Part shown: positions 50,868 to 58,977 of the stretch, piece after piece
Numbering within the stretch: the first letter of the stretch is position 1
How the letters are laid out: each line of letters begins with the position of its first letter
Assembly (NCBI GenBank): GCA_020634035.1
Contig: JACKCM010000003.1
Span: forward strand, 62,001 to 126,000
Reading direction: 5' to 3'
Length of the DNA stretch: 64,000 nucleotides
DNA from: Candidatus Obscuribacterales bacterium
GTDB taxonomy: Bacteria > Cyanobacteriota > Vampirovibrionia > Obscuribacterales > Obscuribacteraceae
Notes under the pieces: generated by a model
Database searches by the model: none
The model's input: only the letters and a program-made list of their open reading frames with translations
Told to the model about the DNA's origin: nothing
Program-made: the position numbers and the translations under genes

Positions 50868-51764
50868 ATGCCGAAGCCAAAGACTTTCGATGGTTATGAT
50901 GAAGGATACACACTGGACTGCGAGCGCGTTCTCGTGACGCTATTACGAGGACTAGGTCCATGGAAGGAGTCGGTTTATCTAATCGGCGGATTGACGCCAA
51001 GATATTTAGTTGATGACAGTGGAGAGGGCGTTCCTCCCCACGCTGGCACTCAGGACGTAGACATTGTAATCGACTTGCAGATTTTGGCTGATACCGAGGC
51101 GTATCACACCCTTGAAGAAAATCTGAAAAAAATGGATTTCGAACGCGCTGAAAATGACGAAGGGAAAAAACTCTCTTGGCGCTGGAAAACCAAAACAGAA
51201 GCCGACGTCACAGTGATCCTTGAGCTTATATCTGAATCAGAGGAGTTGGGTGGCGGAAAAGTACAGGCATTGCCAACGGAAAAAACGATTTCAGCATTGA
51301 ATGTCCCACACGCATCGATGGTTTTCGATCTGCATGAGATCAAAGAGATTCAAGCAGAACTCTTGGGCGAGAATGGCGTAGCGACTGAAGAAGTAAGATT
51401 TGCGAATCTGGTCTCGTTTACTTGCCTGAAAGCGTTCGCTTTCGATCAGCGCAATGAACGAAAGGACGCGCATGATTTGATCTATTGCCTTGAACACGCA
51501 CCCGGCAGAGTAACTGCCGCTAAGGAGCAGTTTCGAAAAGAGTTGAATGGCAAGCACGCGGAAACAGTTCGCTCGGCGTTGGATATATTGCGGAAACGAT
51601 TCGCCAGCGATGAGAAAATAGAAGGCTATCAAAAGGATGGTCCCGTGGCCGTCGCCAAGTTCGAGCTAGGCGAGAGCAATGAAGAAGCAACAAAAGAGTC
51701 AAGGATTCTGCGGCAACGAGACGTGAATTATTTGATTGAACAATTGCTTGAAATCTTAAACTAA
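50868..51764 (+). CDS. AbiEii-family nucleotidyltransferase toxin
   Basis: A 298-residue protein of the AbiEii/DUF1814-like nucleotidyltransferase family. Motifs: YLIGGLTPRYLV and TQDVDIVIDL (glycine motif and DxD metal ligands), a third acidic residue in ADVTVILELI, and KAFAFDQRNERKDAHDLIYCL near residue 200. Such toxins add nucleotides to tRNA or other targets and stop growth; with AbiEi they form type IV toxin-antitoxin or abortive infection modules against phage. The gene starts directly after the stop of the AbiEi frame. The active site looks complete, although the antitoxin gene is broken. Confidence 0.87.
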   Translation: MPKPKTFDGYDEGYTLDCERVLVTLLRGLGPWKESVYLIGGLTPRYLVDDSGEGVPPHAGTQDVDIVIDLQILADTEAYHTLEENLKKMDFERAENDEGKKLSWRWKTKTEADVTVILELISESEELGGGKVQALPTEKTISALNVPHASMVFDLHEIKEIQAELLGENGVATEEVRFANLVSFTCLKAFAFDQRNERKDAHDLIYCLEHAPGRVTAAKEQFRKELNGKHAETVRSALDILRKRFASDEKIEGYQKDGPVAVAKFELGESNEEATKESRILRQRDVNYLIEQLLEILN

Positions 51765-51772
51765 GAAAGATG

Positions 51773-51837
51773 GTGGCACACCGTTCAGTTTCGACGTTGG
51801 TGCCCTTCCTTGTCTATGACTCCTAATACTGTGCCAC
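51773..51837. repeat. inverted repeat downstream of the abiE module
   Basis: GTGGCACA (51773-51780) and TGTGCCAC (51830-51837) are perfect 8-base inverted repeats 49 bases apart, between the end of the AbiEii gene and the 3' end of the tmRNA gene. It could fold as a long-loop hairpin in the abiE transcript; there is no T tract. Significance unknown. Confidence 0.45.
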
Positions 51838-51919
51838 TAAAAACTGGGACGACAGAATATTGTAGTCGAGCTAAAGCCCGTGATCATTCACCGGCAGAAT
51901 TCTACTTTTGAAAAAAAAA

Positions 51920-52315
51920 TGGTGGAGGCGGCGAGAATCGCACTCGCGTCCAAAGAAGAAAGGAAACATGCATCTACAAGCTTAGTTCTGCATTACCTCA
52001 GATATCCCGAAGGAACCGCTGAAGTCGGCCAGAACGACCAACCGGGTTCGCGATTATATCTTAGACCGTGCTATCAACCGCTAACTTGGCACGATGGCAG
52101 CCACCATGGTTGACCCGAGTCGGAGCGGGTAGCAAAGCTCCGAGCGAGTTTCCCTACTTAATCTAGTTAAGCAGCGCGGAGCGCGGGCTTAGCGCCCGGG
52201 AAAGCGATGACGTTATTATCGGCATCTATATTTGTTTGCTTGTTGATTTACGAGGGAACAGCACCCTCGACCTGCAGCCTGTGACCAAACAACCCTGTCG
52301 AATCTAAACGCCCCC
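51920..52315 (-). ncRNA. ssrA: transfer-messenger RNA (tmRNA)
   Basis: On the minus strand the 5' end GGGGGCGTTTAGATTCGACA is the conserved tmRNA start and the 3' end ATTCTCGCCGCCTCCACCA completes the tRNA-like domain: GGGGGCG pairs with CGCCTCC, with one G-T pair. The length is 396 bases in one piece, CCA encoded. The tag frame (52167-52223) reads ADNNVIAFPGAKPALRAA followed by TAA, with GCC as resume codon. Nine T residues directly after the CCA act as terminator. tmRNA with SmpB rescues stalled ribosomes. A TATACA sequence lies just before the 5' end as a possible -10. It is followed by the convergent abiE module. Confidence 0.95.
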
Positions 52316-52463
52316 ATGTATAAATGGGTTCCGGTTGTAGTCTCTGCTCTTGCGATATTCAATTTTCAGGGTGCGAACCGGGCTCTGTCAAAGCCGGGAG
52401 ACGATTTTATGCGCTCAATCGTCATTATAACCAATATAGATCAAGACGCCAATAGCGATGCCG

Positions 52464-53357
52464 TCAGGCCTGGAGAACCACGCCTATCCAACTGCCCAGC
52501 TCTTCGGTGTATTCAATCACCAGAGGATAGCGCTCCACTGCCTCTTTCAAGAGCGGAAACTTCTCGCGCAGCACGCCGGCACCGATGATGCGACCGCCTT
52601 TCTTCAGCATCTTCACATAGTCAGGCAGCAGGGCGACGATATCCTCACAGGTCAGGTTGGAGAGTATCATGTCGAACTGCTCTTCTAAAACCGAATCGAG
52701 CGAGCCCAAACGCAAATCGACCTTGCCTTCGAGATCATTGAGCTCGATGTCGATCTGAGCCATCTCCACAGCCTGGGGGTCGGTATCGACAGCGATTACA
52801 GTAGCCTTGGGATTCTTGAGCACACAGGCGATGGCGAGGATACCGCTTCCGGTGCCCACATCGATGATTTTGCCTTCCGGCGGATAGGACTCCAGCGCTC
52901 TCAAACAGAACTGGGTGGTGGTATGCAGACCGGTGCCAAAGGCCATGCCCGGCTCTATATAGATGACACTGCGCCTCTCCAGAGTCTCTTTTGAGAGGCT
53001 ATCTGCTCTCCAGGAGGGGCAAACCATAAACTGGGTGCCGACGCGAAAAGGCTCGAAGCCTTCTTTCCACTTGGCGAGCCAGTCTTCGTTAGGGACTCTG
53101 GAAACCCGCAGGGTTTTAAGACAGTTAGAGAGCCCATACTCTTCGAGGTGAGAGACCACCATACGCATGGTCTTTTCGGTCAGTCCGCGCTTTTCGTAAC
53201 AGCCGCTAATCAAAAGCTTCTTGTTCTCGGCGGGCTTGACCTCGCAACCGTTCGCGCCACACTGCATCAGAAGCCAACAGGCAATGTCTTCCTGGTCGGC
53301 ACTGGCTTCGAACTCGACCTGGGCCCAGTCCTGGGTTTGGGTGGTGGTTTCTGACAT
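52464..53357 (-). CDS. prmA: ribosomal protein L11 methyltransferase
   Basis: A 297-residue enzyme from the ATG at 53357. The frame is open to 53447, but that extension reaches into the tRNA-Leu gene and is not conserved. An N-terminal L11-binding domain is followed by the methyltransferase core: YIEPGMAFGTGLHTTTQFCL, IIDVGTGSGILAIA (S-adenosylmethionine loop), AVDTDPQAV and the catalytic NLTCE-type motif (LSNLTCEDI). It trimethylates L11, encoded by rplK in this window. It sits between tRNA-Leu and the tmRNA gene, all on the minus strand. Confidence 0.94.
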   Translation of the reverse strand: MSETTTQTQDWAQVEFEASADQEDIACWLLMQCGANGCEVKPAENKKLLISGCYEKRGLTEKTMRMVVSHLEEYGLSNCLKTLRVSRVPNEDWLAKWKEGFEPFRVGTQFMVCPSWRADSLSKETLERRSVIYIEPGMAFGTGLHTTTQFCLRALESYPPEGKIIDVGTGSGILAIACVLKNPKATVIAVDTDPQAVEMAQIDIELNDLEGKVDLRLGSLDSVLEEQFDMILSNLTCEDIVALLPDYVKMLKKGGRIIGAGVLREKFPLLKEAVERYPLVIEYTEELGSWIGVVLQA

Positions 53358-53420
53358 CGTTCGCGAACTTTGCACCGCAGCCCCTGGCAAAGGCCAGGAT
53401 ATGAGGTTAAAGGAAAGATT

Positions 53421-53506
53421 TGCCGAAGGTCGGATTTGAACCGACACGAGGTTTAACCCTCGCCTGATTTTGAGTCAGGTGCGTCTGCCAGTTTCGCCAC
53501 TTCGGC
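53421..53506 (-). tRNA. trnL: tRNA-Leu (anticodon CAA)
   Basis: On the minus strand an 86-base class II tRNA: acceptor GCCGAAG/CTTCGGC with discriminator A, D arm with GGCGAAACTGGCAGACGC, anticodon stem CCTGA/TCAGG around CTCAAAA (anticodon CAA), a long variable arm (GCGAGGGTTAAACCTCGT) and T arm GTCGGTTCAAATCCGAC. The long variable arm and discriminator A fit leucine. CCA is not encoded. Confidence 0.96.
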
Positions 53507-53652
53507 ACAAGGCGATGTCATTTTACACTATGCACCTCTCAAGGTCATTCTTCTCGACGATCTCAGCCGGGTTTAAGAAGCTGTAATTTATCCAAGCGCT
53601 CAGTAGGTGCAGAATAGAAGCCTGCCTCCGATCGTCAACGAAAAGTAACCTC

Positions 53653-54348
53653 TTGAATTCATCAGCCTCCACCATGCCTACCAATTTAGAGATTATTGTC
53701 ACCGGATTCGACCCTTTCGGGGAATTTTCGGTCAATCCAAGCGAAGTCGTCGCCGCCTCGATGCCCAGCACAGTTGATCTGATTAAACTCGTTGATGAAG
53801 TCGAGGGCAGCCATGCGGCACTCTCAGCTTTTACCCTCTCTACTTGTTGTACAGAATCTTGGCAAAGCCTCGAAGCCGAGCTGAAAGCCCGGGCAGATAG
53901 GACAATAGTGCTGGTTATGCTCGGGCTTGCCGAGCCCCGGAGCGATATCGAGATGGAGCGAGTGGCGCTTAATCTAAGAGACTACCGCTTCGCCGACAAC
54001 AAGGGGCATCAGCCCCCGGTCGAAAAGATTGTCGAAGAAGCTGAAAACGCTCTTTTCAGCTTAATAGATTTGAAAAGCCTGAAAGAGAAAATAACTCAAA
54101 GAGGCTGCCCGATATCGGTTTCGAACCATGCCGGGACCTATGTCTGCAACGAGATCTACTTTCGCAGTCTTCTCTATCAAAAAGAGAATCCCCATCTTTC
54201 GAAAACCCTTTTCGTCCATCTGCCAGGCTCCCTGAACGTCGGCGACTGCTCAGACGAAGAGAAACTCTCAATAATGCGCGCCACAGTGCTAACTCTTATA
54301 GAAGAGCTGGCAAAAGAGAGCCTGCAAGAGATGGAAATGCTTGCCTGA
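53653..54348 (+). CDS. pyroglutamyl-peptidase I-like cysteine peptidase (family C15)
   Basis: Up to 231 residues. The motifs follow family C15 in order: VTGFDPFGEFSVNPSE, MLGLAEPRSDIEMERVALNLRDY (catalytic Glu), SNHAGTYVCNEIYF (catalytic Cys) and FVHLPGS (catalytic His). The enzyme removes N-terminal pyroglutamate from peptides in the cytoplasm. The start is either TTG 53653 or ATG 53674, seven codons later; the second begins closer to the conserved strand. The overall sequence is divergent but the triad is complete. Confidence 0.85.
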   Translation: MNSSASTMPTNLEIIVTGFDPFGEFSVNPSEVVAASMPSTVDLIKLVDEVEGSHAALSAFTLSTCCTESWQSLEAELKARADRTIVLVMLGLAEPRSDIEMERVALNLRDYRFADNKGHQPPVEKIVEEAENALFSLIDLKSLKEKITQRGCPISVSNHAGTYVCNEIYFRSLLYQKENPHLSKTLFVHLPGSLNVGDCSDEEKLSIMRATVLTLIEELAKESLQEMEMLA

Positions 54349-54356
54349 CGGGCTTA

Positions 54357-54584
54357 TTAAAGCACATCCGGGGTGCCGCACCAGTCCGAGCCTTTGGCTG
54401 CACACTTGGTACAGGCGCCGGTTTTCTTGTCGAAATGCTCACGACAGACAGCCTTTCCGCACTTCTTGCACTTGGTAGAGAACTCTCCGAGCAGATCGGG
54501 CAGGCCCTTGGCGAGCGGGTTTACCGGACTGCCGCAAACACAACAGGTAAAACTGATTGGCGAATCGTTGACAATAGGAGTCAT
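54357..54584 (-). CDS. small zinc-ribbon protein
   Basis: A 75-residue protein with three CxxC pairs (CCVCG, CKKCG, CTKC) and further Cys/His (VCREHF, WCGTPD), enough for two zinc sites in a ribbon or FYVE-like arrangement. Function is unknown; such proteins may bind nucleic acid or protein. It is convergent with the peptidase gene, the stops eight bases apart. Confidence 0.75.
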   Translation of the reverse strand: MTPIVNDSPISFTCCVCGSPVNPLAKGLPDLLGEFSTKCKKCGKAVCREHFDKKTGACTKCAAKGSDWCGTPDVL

Positions 54585-54656
54585 GAATCTATCTCCGCTA
54601 GACGGTAAAATGTCACCGATGTAGTTCTATTTTGATCATAACAAGAGTTGGCGAGA

Positions 54657-56138
54657 ATGAAGAAATACCTTTTGAGTATCGACCAGGGAACCACCAGTTG
54701 CCGTGCGATTGTCTTCGACACCAAAGGAGACATAGTCGCAGTCGGCCAGCGCGAATTCACCCAGCATTATCCTCAGCCGGGCTGGGTCGAGCATGATGCC
54801 GAAGAGATTCTCACCACTCAGATTGCCTGCATAAAAGAGGCGGTAGAAAAAGCCTTAGCCGGGGACGGCGAAAAAGAAATCGCCTGTGTCGGAATAACCA
54901 ACCAGAGAGAGACCACTGTAGTCTGGGATAAAAAGACTCTGAAACCGGTTTATAGAGCGATAGTCTGGCAATGTCGCCGCACCCAGAATATAGCCGAGAG
55001 CATAAAAGACGACAACCGTTTTCGTGAGAGAACCGGTCTGGTGCCCGATGCCTATTTTTCTGGTCCGAAAATAAAATGGATTCTAGACAATGTAGAAGGC
55101 GCCCGAGCCCGAGCCGAAAAAGGAGAACTCGCCTTCGGCACCATCGACAGTTGGCTTATCGCCAATTTGACAAAAGAGAAGAATCACTACACCGAAGTGA
55201 GCAATGCCAGCCGCACTCTTTTGTTTAACGCAAAAGAAATGGTCTGGGACAAAGAGCTGATGCAAGTGCTCGATGTGCCGGAATCGATGATGCCTACTGT
55301 AGTGCCTTCCGACTATAATTTCGGTACCACTTCAAAAGAATTGCTTGGCTTCGAAGCACCAATACTCGCCAACCTTGGTGATCAACAAGCGGCACTTTTC
55401 GGCCAGGGCTGCTTCGAGCCGGGTATGGCAAAATGCACCTACGGCACCGGCAGTTTTCTGCTCTCAAATATCGGCGAAGAGTTCAAACTTGCCGACGGAT
55501 TGCTCACCACGGTTGCCTGGCAACAAGAAGGCAAGCAGCCGGTTTATGCTTTTGAGGGAGCAATCTTTGTTGCCGGAGCGGCGATTCAATGGTTGAGAGA
55601 TGGTCTCGGTCTGATAGAGAACAGCGAAGAATCAGAGAATCTGGCCACTTCGATAAAGTCCAATGACGGTGTCTATTTTGTACCGGCCTTAGTGGGCCTG
55701 GGCTCGCCCTGGTGGAACTCTGATGTCAGAGGAACAATTGTTGGGTTGACCCGGGGCAGCGGTAGGGAACACTTTGTCAGAGCAGCGCTGGAGTCCATGA
55801 CCTATCAAGTGAAAGACGTCATCGACACCATGCAAGAGGACGGCATCGATGTCACCCGGTTGCGAGTCGACGGTGGTGCCACCAAGAATAATTTCATGCT
55901 TCAGTTCCAGAGCGACATCCTCGACATACCGGTTCAAAGAGCAGAGCAGGTAGAATCTACCGCCTGGGGAGTAGCAGCCATGGCCGGCATCAAATGCGGT
56001 GCTATAGACTGCGCCCAAAAACTGGCCGAAGACTGGCGGTGCGATCACGAATTCGCCCCGGCGAGAAATAGAGAAGCCGAATACGACGGCTGGAAACGCG
56101 CTTTAAAAGGCGCCTTCGCCTGCGCCAATATTTTATAG
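54657..56138 (+). CDS. glpK: glycerol kinase
   Basis: A 493-residue FGGY-family kinase converting glycerol to glycerol-3-phosphate with ATP. The N-terminus SIDQGTTSCRAIVFD, the substrate segment ITNQRETTVVWD, YFSGPKIKWIL, GDQQAALFGQGC and YGTGSFLL are all typical, as is the C-terminal RVDGGATKNNFMLQFQSDIL. Length matches the family. The ATG at 54657 starts closest to the conserved strand; TTG at 54648 is an alternative. Glycerol-3-phosphate links it to gpsA at the left edge, but no uptake facilitator or glpD is nearby. Confidence 0.96.
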   Translation: MKKYLLSIDQGTTSCRAIVFDTKGDIVAVGQREFTQHYPQPGWVEHDAEEILTTQIACIKEAVEKALAGDGEKEIACVGITNQRETTVVWDKKTLKPVYRAIVWQCRRTQNIAESIKDDNRFRERTGLVPDAYFSGPKIKWILDNVEGARARAEKGELAFGTIDSWLIANLTKEKNHYTEVSNASRTLLFNAKEMVWDKELMQVLDVPESMMPTVVPSDYNFGTTSKELLGFEAPILANLGDQQAALFGQGCFEPGMAKCTYGTGSFLLSNIGEEFKLADGLLTTVAWQQEGKQPVYAFEGAIFVAGAAIQWLRDGLGLIENSEESENLATSIKSNDGVYFVPALVGLGSPWWNSDVRGTIVGLTRGSGREHFVRAALESMTYQVKDVIDTMQEDGIDVTRLRVDGGATKNNFMLQFQSDILDIPVQRAEQVESTAWGVAAMAGIKCGAIDCAQKLAEDWRCDHEFAPARNREAEYDGWKRALKGAFACANIL

Positions 56139-57137
56139 CAATATGTGATTAACCGGCTCGAGTTTGGCGGGCAACTCAGCTTCGTCCATTATCTCGAGCA
56201 GATCCCGCTCTATATTGATAGAGATGGCTGATATCGGCACATCGTTCAAACCGGTGACAAACGGGTCTTCACTGCTATCTCCCACCAGTTCCATGGTCAA
56301 AAATATCCAGGATATCAATATGGTAAACGGTATCATCAACCAGGTCAGACTGTGCTCTGCCCGAGCGAGCTCTCCTATTAAGCCAAACGGCAAAAGATAG
56401 TTGAAAATGGTCACGAATAACATACTGAAGTGGGCATACTGCCTTGGGAAAGGAAAGGATTTAATTCTCTCGGCCGCTCCTTGCTGATCGAAACATTGAT
56501 AGATCAAATTCTGCATACTGTTGTGCTCGAATCCGTCTATGACACCATCGTCTTTTAAAGCAGTTAGCTCCTTGAGCTGTTCTTTCAAAACGTTAGAAGC
56601 GACATTCGAACACTTTTCCAGAGCTTCTCTTTCGCCTGGCTCTATAAAACGCTCGAGGGTGGTTTTCATCTCGGTGTCGTAGCAGATAGGCGGTTGATGG
56701 ATATGCACCAGTTTTACATGGGTCAGCTTGGAATCGGCGTCGCCACTGCATGTGGTTCCGCGTCGCAATTGAATGCGAAGTGCGTTAACCCAACACAGAT
56801 GCCGGCGGATCATGCGCAGGCAGGTCCCGGCGTCTCCTTTGCGGTCGCGAACAAGCGAAACCACTGAGATTGCCCAGGACCTGCTTATATTGGTGATTGC
56901 TCCCCAGATCTTCCTTGCTTCCCAGAGCCTTTCATAAGAGGCATGGTTCTTGAAGCCGACATAGAAAGCCACCGCGGTACCGATGGTGGCTATTGGAATA
57001 AAAGGAATCTCTAGAAACTTCAAGCCGAAGTATTCATAGCCGACATATACCGCGCTTGCCAGGAGCAAGCTCTTCAGCAAATAGAACTTACTGAAGAAAA
57101 AGATGACCGGAAAACCGATCTGCCTATTTACATACAT
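56133..57137 (-). CDS. bestrophin-family anion channel-like protein
   Basis: A 334-residue membrane protein from the ATG at 57137. Family features: FFFSKFYLLKSLLLASAVYV, PFIPIATIGTAVAFYVGFKNHASYERLWEARKIWG, and four helical segments with a conserved WxIS-like stretch. Bacterial bestrophins form pentameric chloride channels or, in some, sodium or bicarbonate conductances. The start overlaps the end of the ene-reductase gene by 14 bases, and its stop overlaps glpK by six bases on the opposite strand. Confidence 0.9.
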   Translation of the reverse strand: MYVNRQIGFPVIFFFSKFYLLKSLLLASAVYVGYEYFGLKFLEIPFIPIATIGTAVAFYVGFKNHASYERLWEARKIWGAITNISRSWAISVVSLVRDRKGDAGTCLRMIRRHLCWVNALRIQLRRGTTCSGDADSKLTHVKLVHIHQPPICYDTEMKTTLERFIEPGEREALEKCSNVASNVLKEQLKELTALKDDGVIDGFEHNSMQNLIYQCFDQQGAAERIKSFPFPRQYAHFSMLFVTIFNYLLPFGLIGELARAEHSLTWLMIPFTILISWIFLTMELVGDSSEDPFVTGLNDVPISAISINIERDLLEIMDEAELPAKLEPVNHILL

Positions 57138-58239
57138 GCTCTCTCTGGTCCTCTTTGTAAGACGGGAAATCGGCATAGCCTTCTTCGTCGAAAGAGTACC
57201 AGACTTTCATGTCGGCCAGTTCATTCAAAGGCCAGTTATTCTCGAATCGCTCGACAAGATCTGGATTGCTTATATAAGGGCGACCGAAGGCTATCAGGTC
57301 AGCCAGCCCGGCGGCGACATCTTCTTCGGCGCTTTCTTTGGTGTAACCGCAGTTAGCCATAATAGATCCTGAGAAGACCTTTCTGAACTCAGCAAGAGTC
57401 ATCGGCTCACCCAGTTCATGAAAGCCGAAGGCAAGACCGTTCATAACATGCAGGTAGGCAAGACCATATTTATCCAGCTCGGAGGCCACATAAAGGAAGG
57501 TCTCGCGAAAGTCTTCGGAGCCCATATCGTTAAAGACTCCATTTGGCGAAAGGCGGACACCTACCCGAGAAGCGGGGAAGACCGAAGTTACAGCCTCGAC
57601 AATCTCTTTGAGAAAACGATATCGATTCTCTATGCTGCCGCCGTAGCGGTCGGCTCTTTTGTTGGTTCTGGACTGTAAGAAACAGTCAATTAAATAACCG
57701 TTGGCACCATGGATCTCGACGCCGTCAAAACCGGCTTGTTTTGCCCTTTCGGCGGCTCTTCGATAGTCTTCGACTATCAAGGGAATCTCATCGGTTTCAA
57801 GAGCCCGGGGTGTTTCGTAGGGCTTCTTGCCTTCCGGAGTATGAATAGAGTCACCAGCCAGTTTCACCGCCGACGGTGCCACCGGCAAAGAGCCGTCTTC
57901 TGAAAAATCGCTGTGGGAGGCACGACCACAATGCCAGAGCTGAAGAAAAACCGGAGTATCTGTTTGATGCAAAGCATCTACAGTGAGCTTCCAACCTTCT
58001 ACCTGTTCATCGTTGTATATGCCCGGGGATTGATTCCAGCCAATAGCTTGCTTCGAAATCACTGTGGCTTCGGTCAAGATCAGTCCGGCAGAGGCACGCT
58101 GACTGTAGTAACGAGCCATGAGACTGTTAGGAATTCTATCGAGCCCGGCTCGGGAGCGAGTCATGGGGGCCATTACGATGCGATTTTTGACCGAGAGGTC
58201 AGGAAGGTCGAAAGGTTTTAATAAGGCTGACTGCGACAT
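57124..58239 (-). CDS. Old Yellow Enzyme family ene-reductase
   Basis: A 371-residue flavoprotein. It has the OYE pattern: FDLPDLSVKNRIVMAPMTRSRA (FMN-binding), FLQLWHCGRASH, the substrate-binding pair and proton donor in EIHGANGYLID (His, Asn, Tyr), NKRADRYGGSIENRYRF and the late IAFGRPYISNPDLVERF. It reduces activated C=C bonds of enals, enones or nitro compounds with NAD(P)H. It is probably co-transcribed with the bestrophin gene that begins inside its last codons. Confidence 0.94.
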   Translation of the reverse strand: MSQSALLKPFDLPDLSVKNRIVMAPMTRSRAGLDRIPNSLMARYYSQRASAGLILTEATVISKQAIGWNQSPGIYNDEQVEGWKLTVDALHQTDTPVFLQLWHCGRASHSDFSEDGSLPVAPSAVKLAGDSIHTPEGKKPYETPRALETDEIPLIVEDYRRAAERAKQAGFDGVEIHGANGYLIDCFLQSRTNKRADRYGGSIENRYRFLKEIVEAVTSVFPASRVGVRLSPNGVFNDMGSEDFRETFLYVASELDKYGLAYLHVMNGLAFGFHELGEPMTLAEFRKVFSGSIMANCGYTKESAEEDVAAGLADLIAFGRPYISNPDLVERFENNWPLNELADMKVWYSFDEEGYADFPSYKEDQREHVCK

Positions 58240-58442
58240 GCTTTTTCTCTCTTTTTACAATGGTTCCAAACTAAGGCTCGCTTTTAATTTATTGAGCGCC
58301 ACAGACCCATATTAGACCGGTCGTCTAGTATCTGTCAACCACCAGATTCTCTTTCCTTTACACAAACCAAAAGCCAAAGCCAGCGGCAGGCTATAAAACC
58401 GCCCTCTTGATTGTTTCTCTTCGATCTGGCAACATTCTCAAA

Positions 58443-58964
58443 ATGAAAATCGAGTATAAATTTGCCCTGAGCGCCTCCGAACTTGTCGCCAGAAGAAAGA
58501 ACGGGAAAGTACTGCTTTCTCACAAACTGCTGCCCGAAGACGGCGTTCTCGCCCTGGATGAAGCCGACATCTCGACCCTTTCGGAAGGGCAGATTCTTGA
58601 AGCTTTCAACAACTATATAAGGAACATCCAGGACGCCGTAAACTCTACCCAGCTCAGGGAGATGCCCGAAGGCGAAGCTCAGATTGAGAAGGATTCCGAA
58701 ACGGGCGACTGGTGCCTTCTAGGAGACGTGCTCCGCTCTGTTGTAACCTGGCAGGAAAGCGGCGATGATAGCCCCGGAGAGATGGTCGTGCGTGTAGACG
58801 ACAATTACCTTACAGGCAAAGAATTTCTTGCCCTGATCGCAGATAAAGAGGGCTGGGGCATGCGCATCGAGTTCATGCATCCCAATAGATTGCTAAACCC
58901 GCCCGAATCAGACCTCGAGACCCCGGAAGACTCGGAGCCGGCAGATCTTTTCGGTTCTTTTTGA
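58443..58964 (+). CDS. hypothetical protein
   Basis: A 173-residue acidic cytoplasmic protein from the ATG at 58443 (an in-frame start at 58407 is possible). It has a beta-rich beginning (MKIEYKFALSASELVAR), a helical middle (EGQILEAFNNYIRNIQDAVN) and a Pro/Glu/Asp-rich tail. No family recognised. Its stop lies 13 bases from the end of the convergent caspase-Sel1 gene. Confidence 0.6.
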   Translation: MKIEYKFALSASELVARRKNGKVLLSHKLLPEDGVLALDEADISTLSEGQILEAFNNYIRNIQDAVNSTQLREMPEGEAQIEKDSETGDWCLLGDVLRSVVTWQESGDDSPGEMVVRVDDNYLTGKEFLALIADKEGWGMRIEFMHPNRLLNPPESDLETPEDSEPADLFGSF

Positions 58965-58977
58965 TTCGATAACTCTT

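Noticed and set aside
52316..52463. Short plus-strand frame MYKWVPVVVSALAIFNFQ between the tmRNA gene and prmA
   Set aside because: The hydrophobic start looks like a signal peptide, but the frame runs into prmA on the other strand, has no ribosome binding site and covers the tmRNA promoter region.
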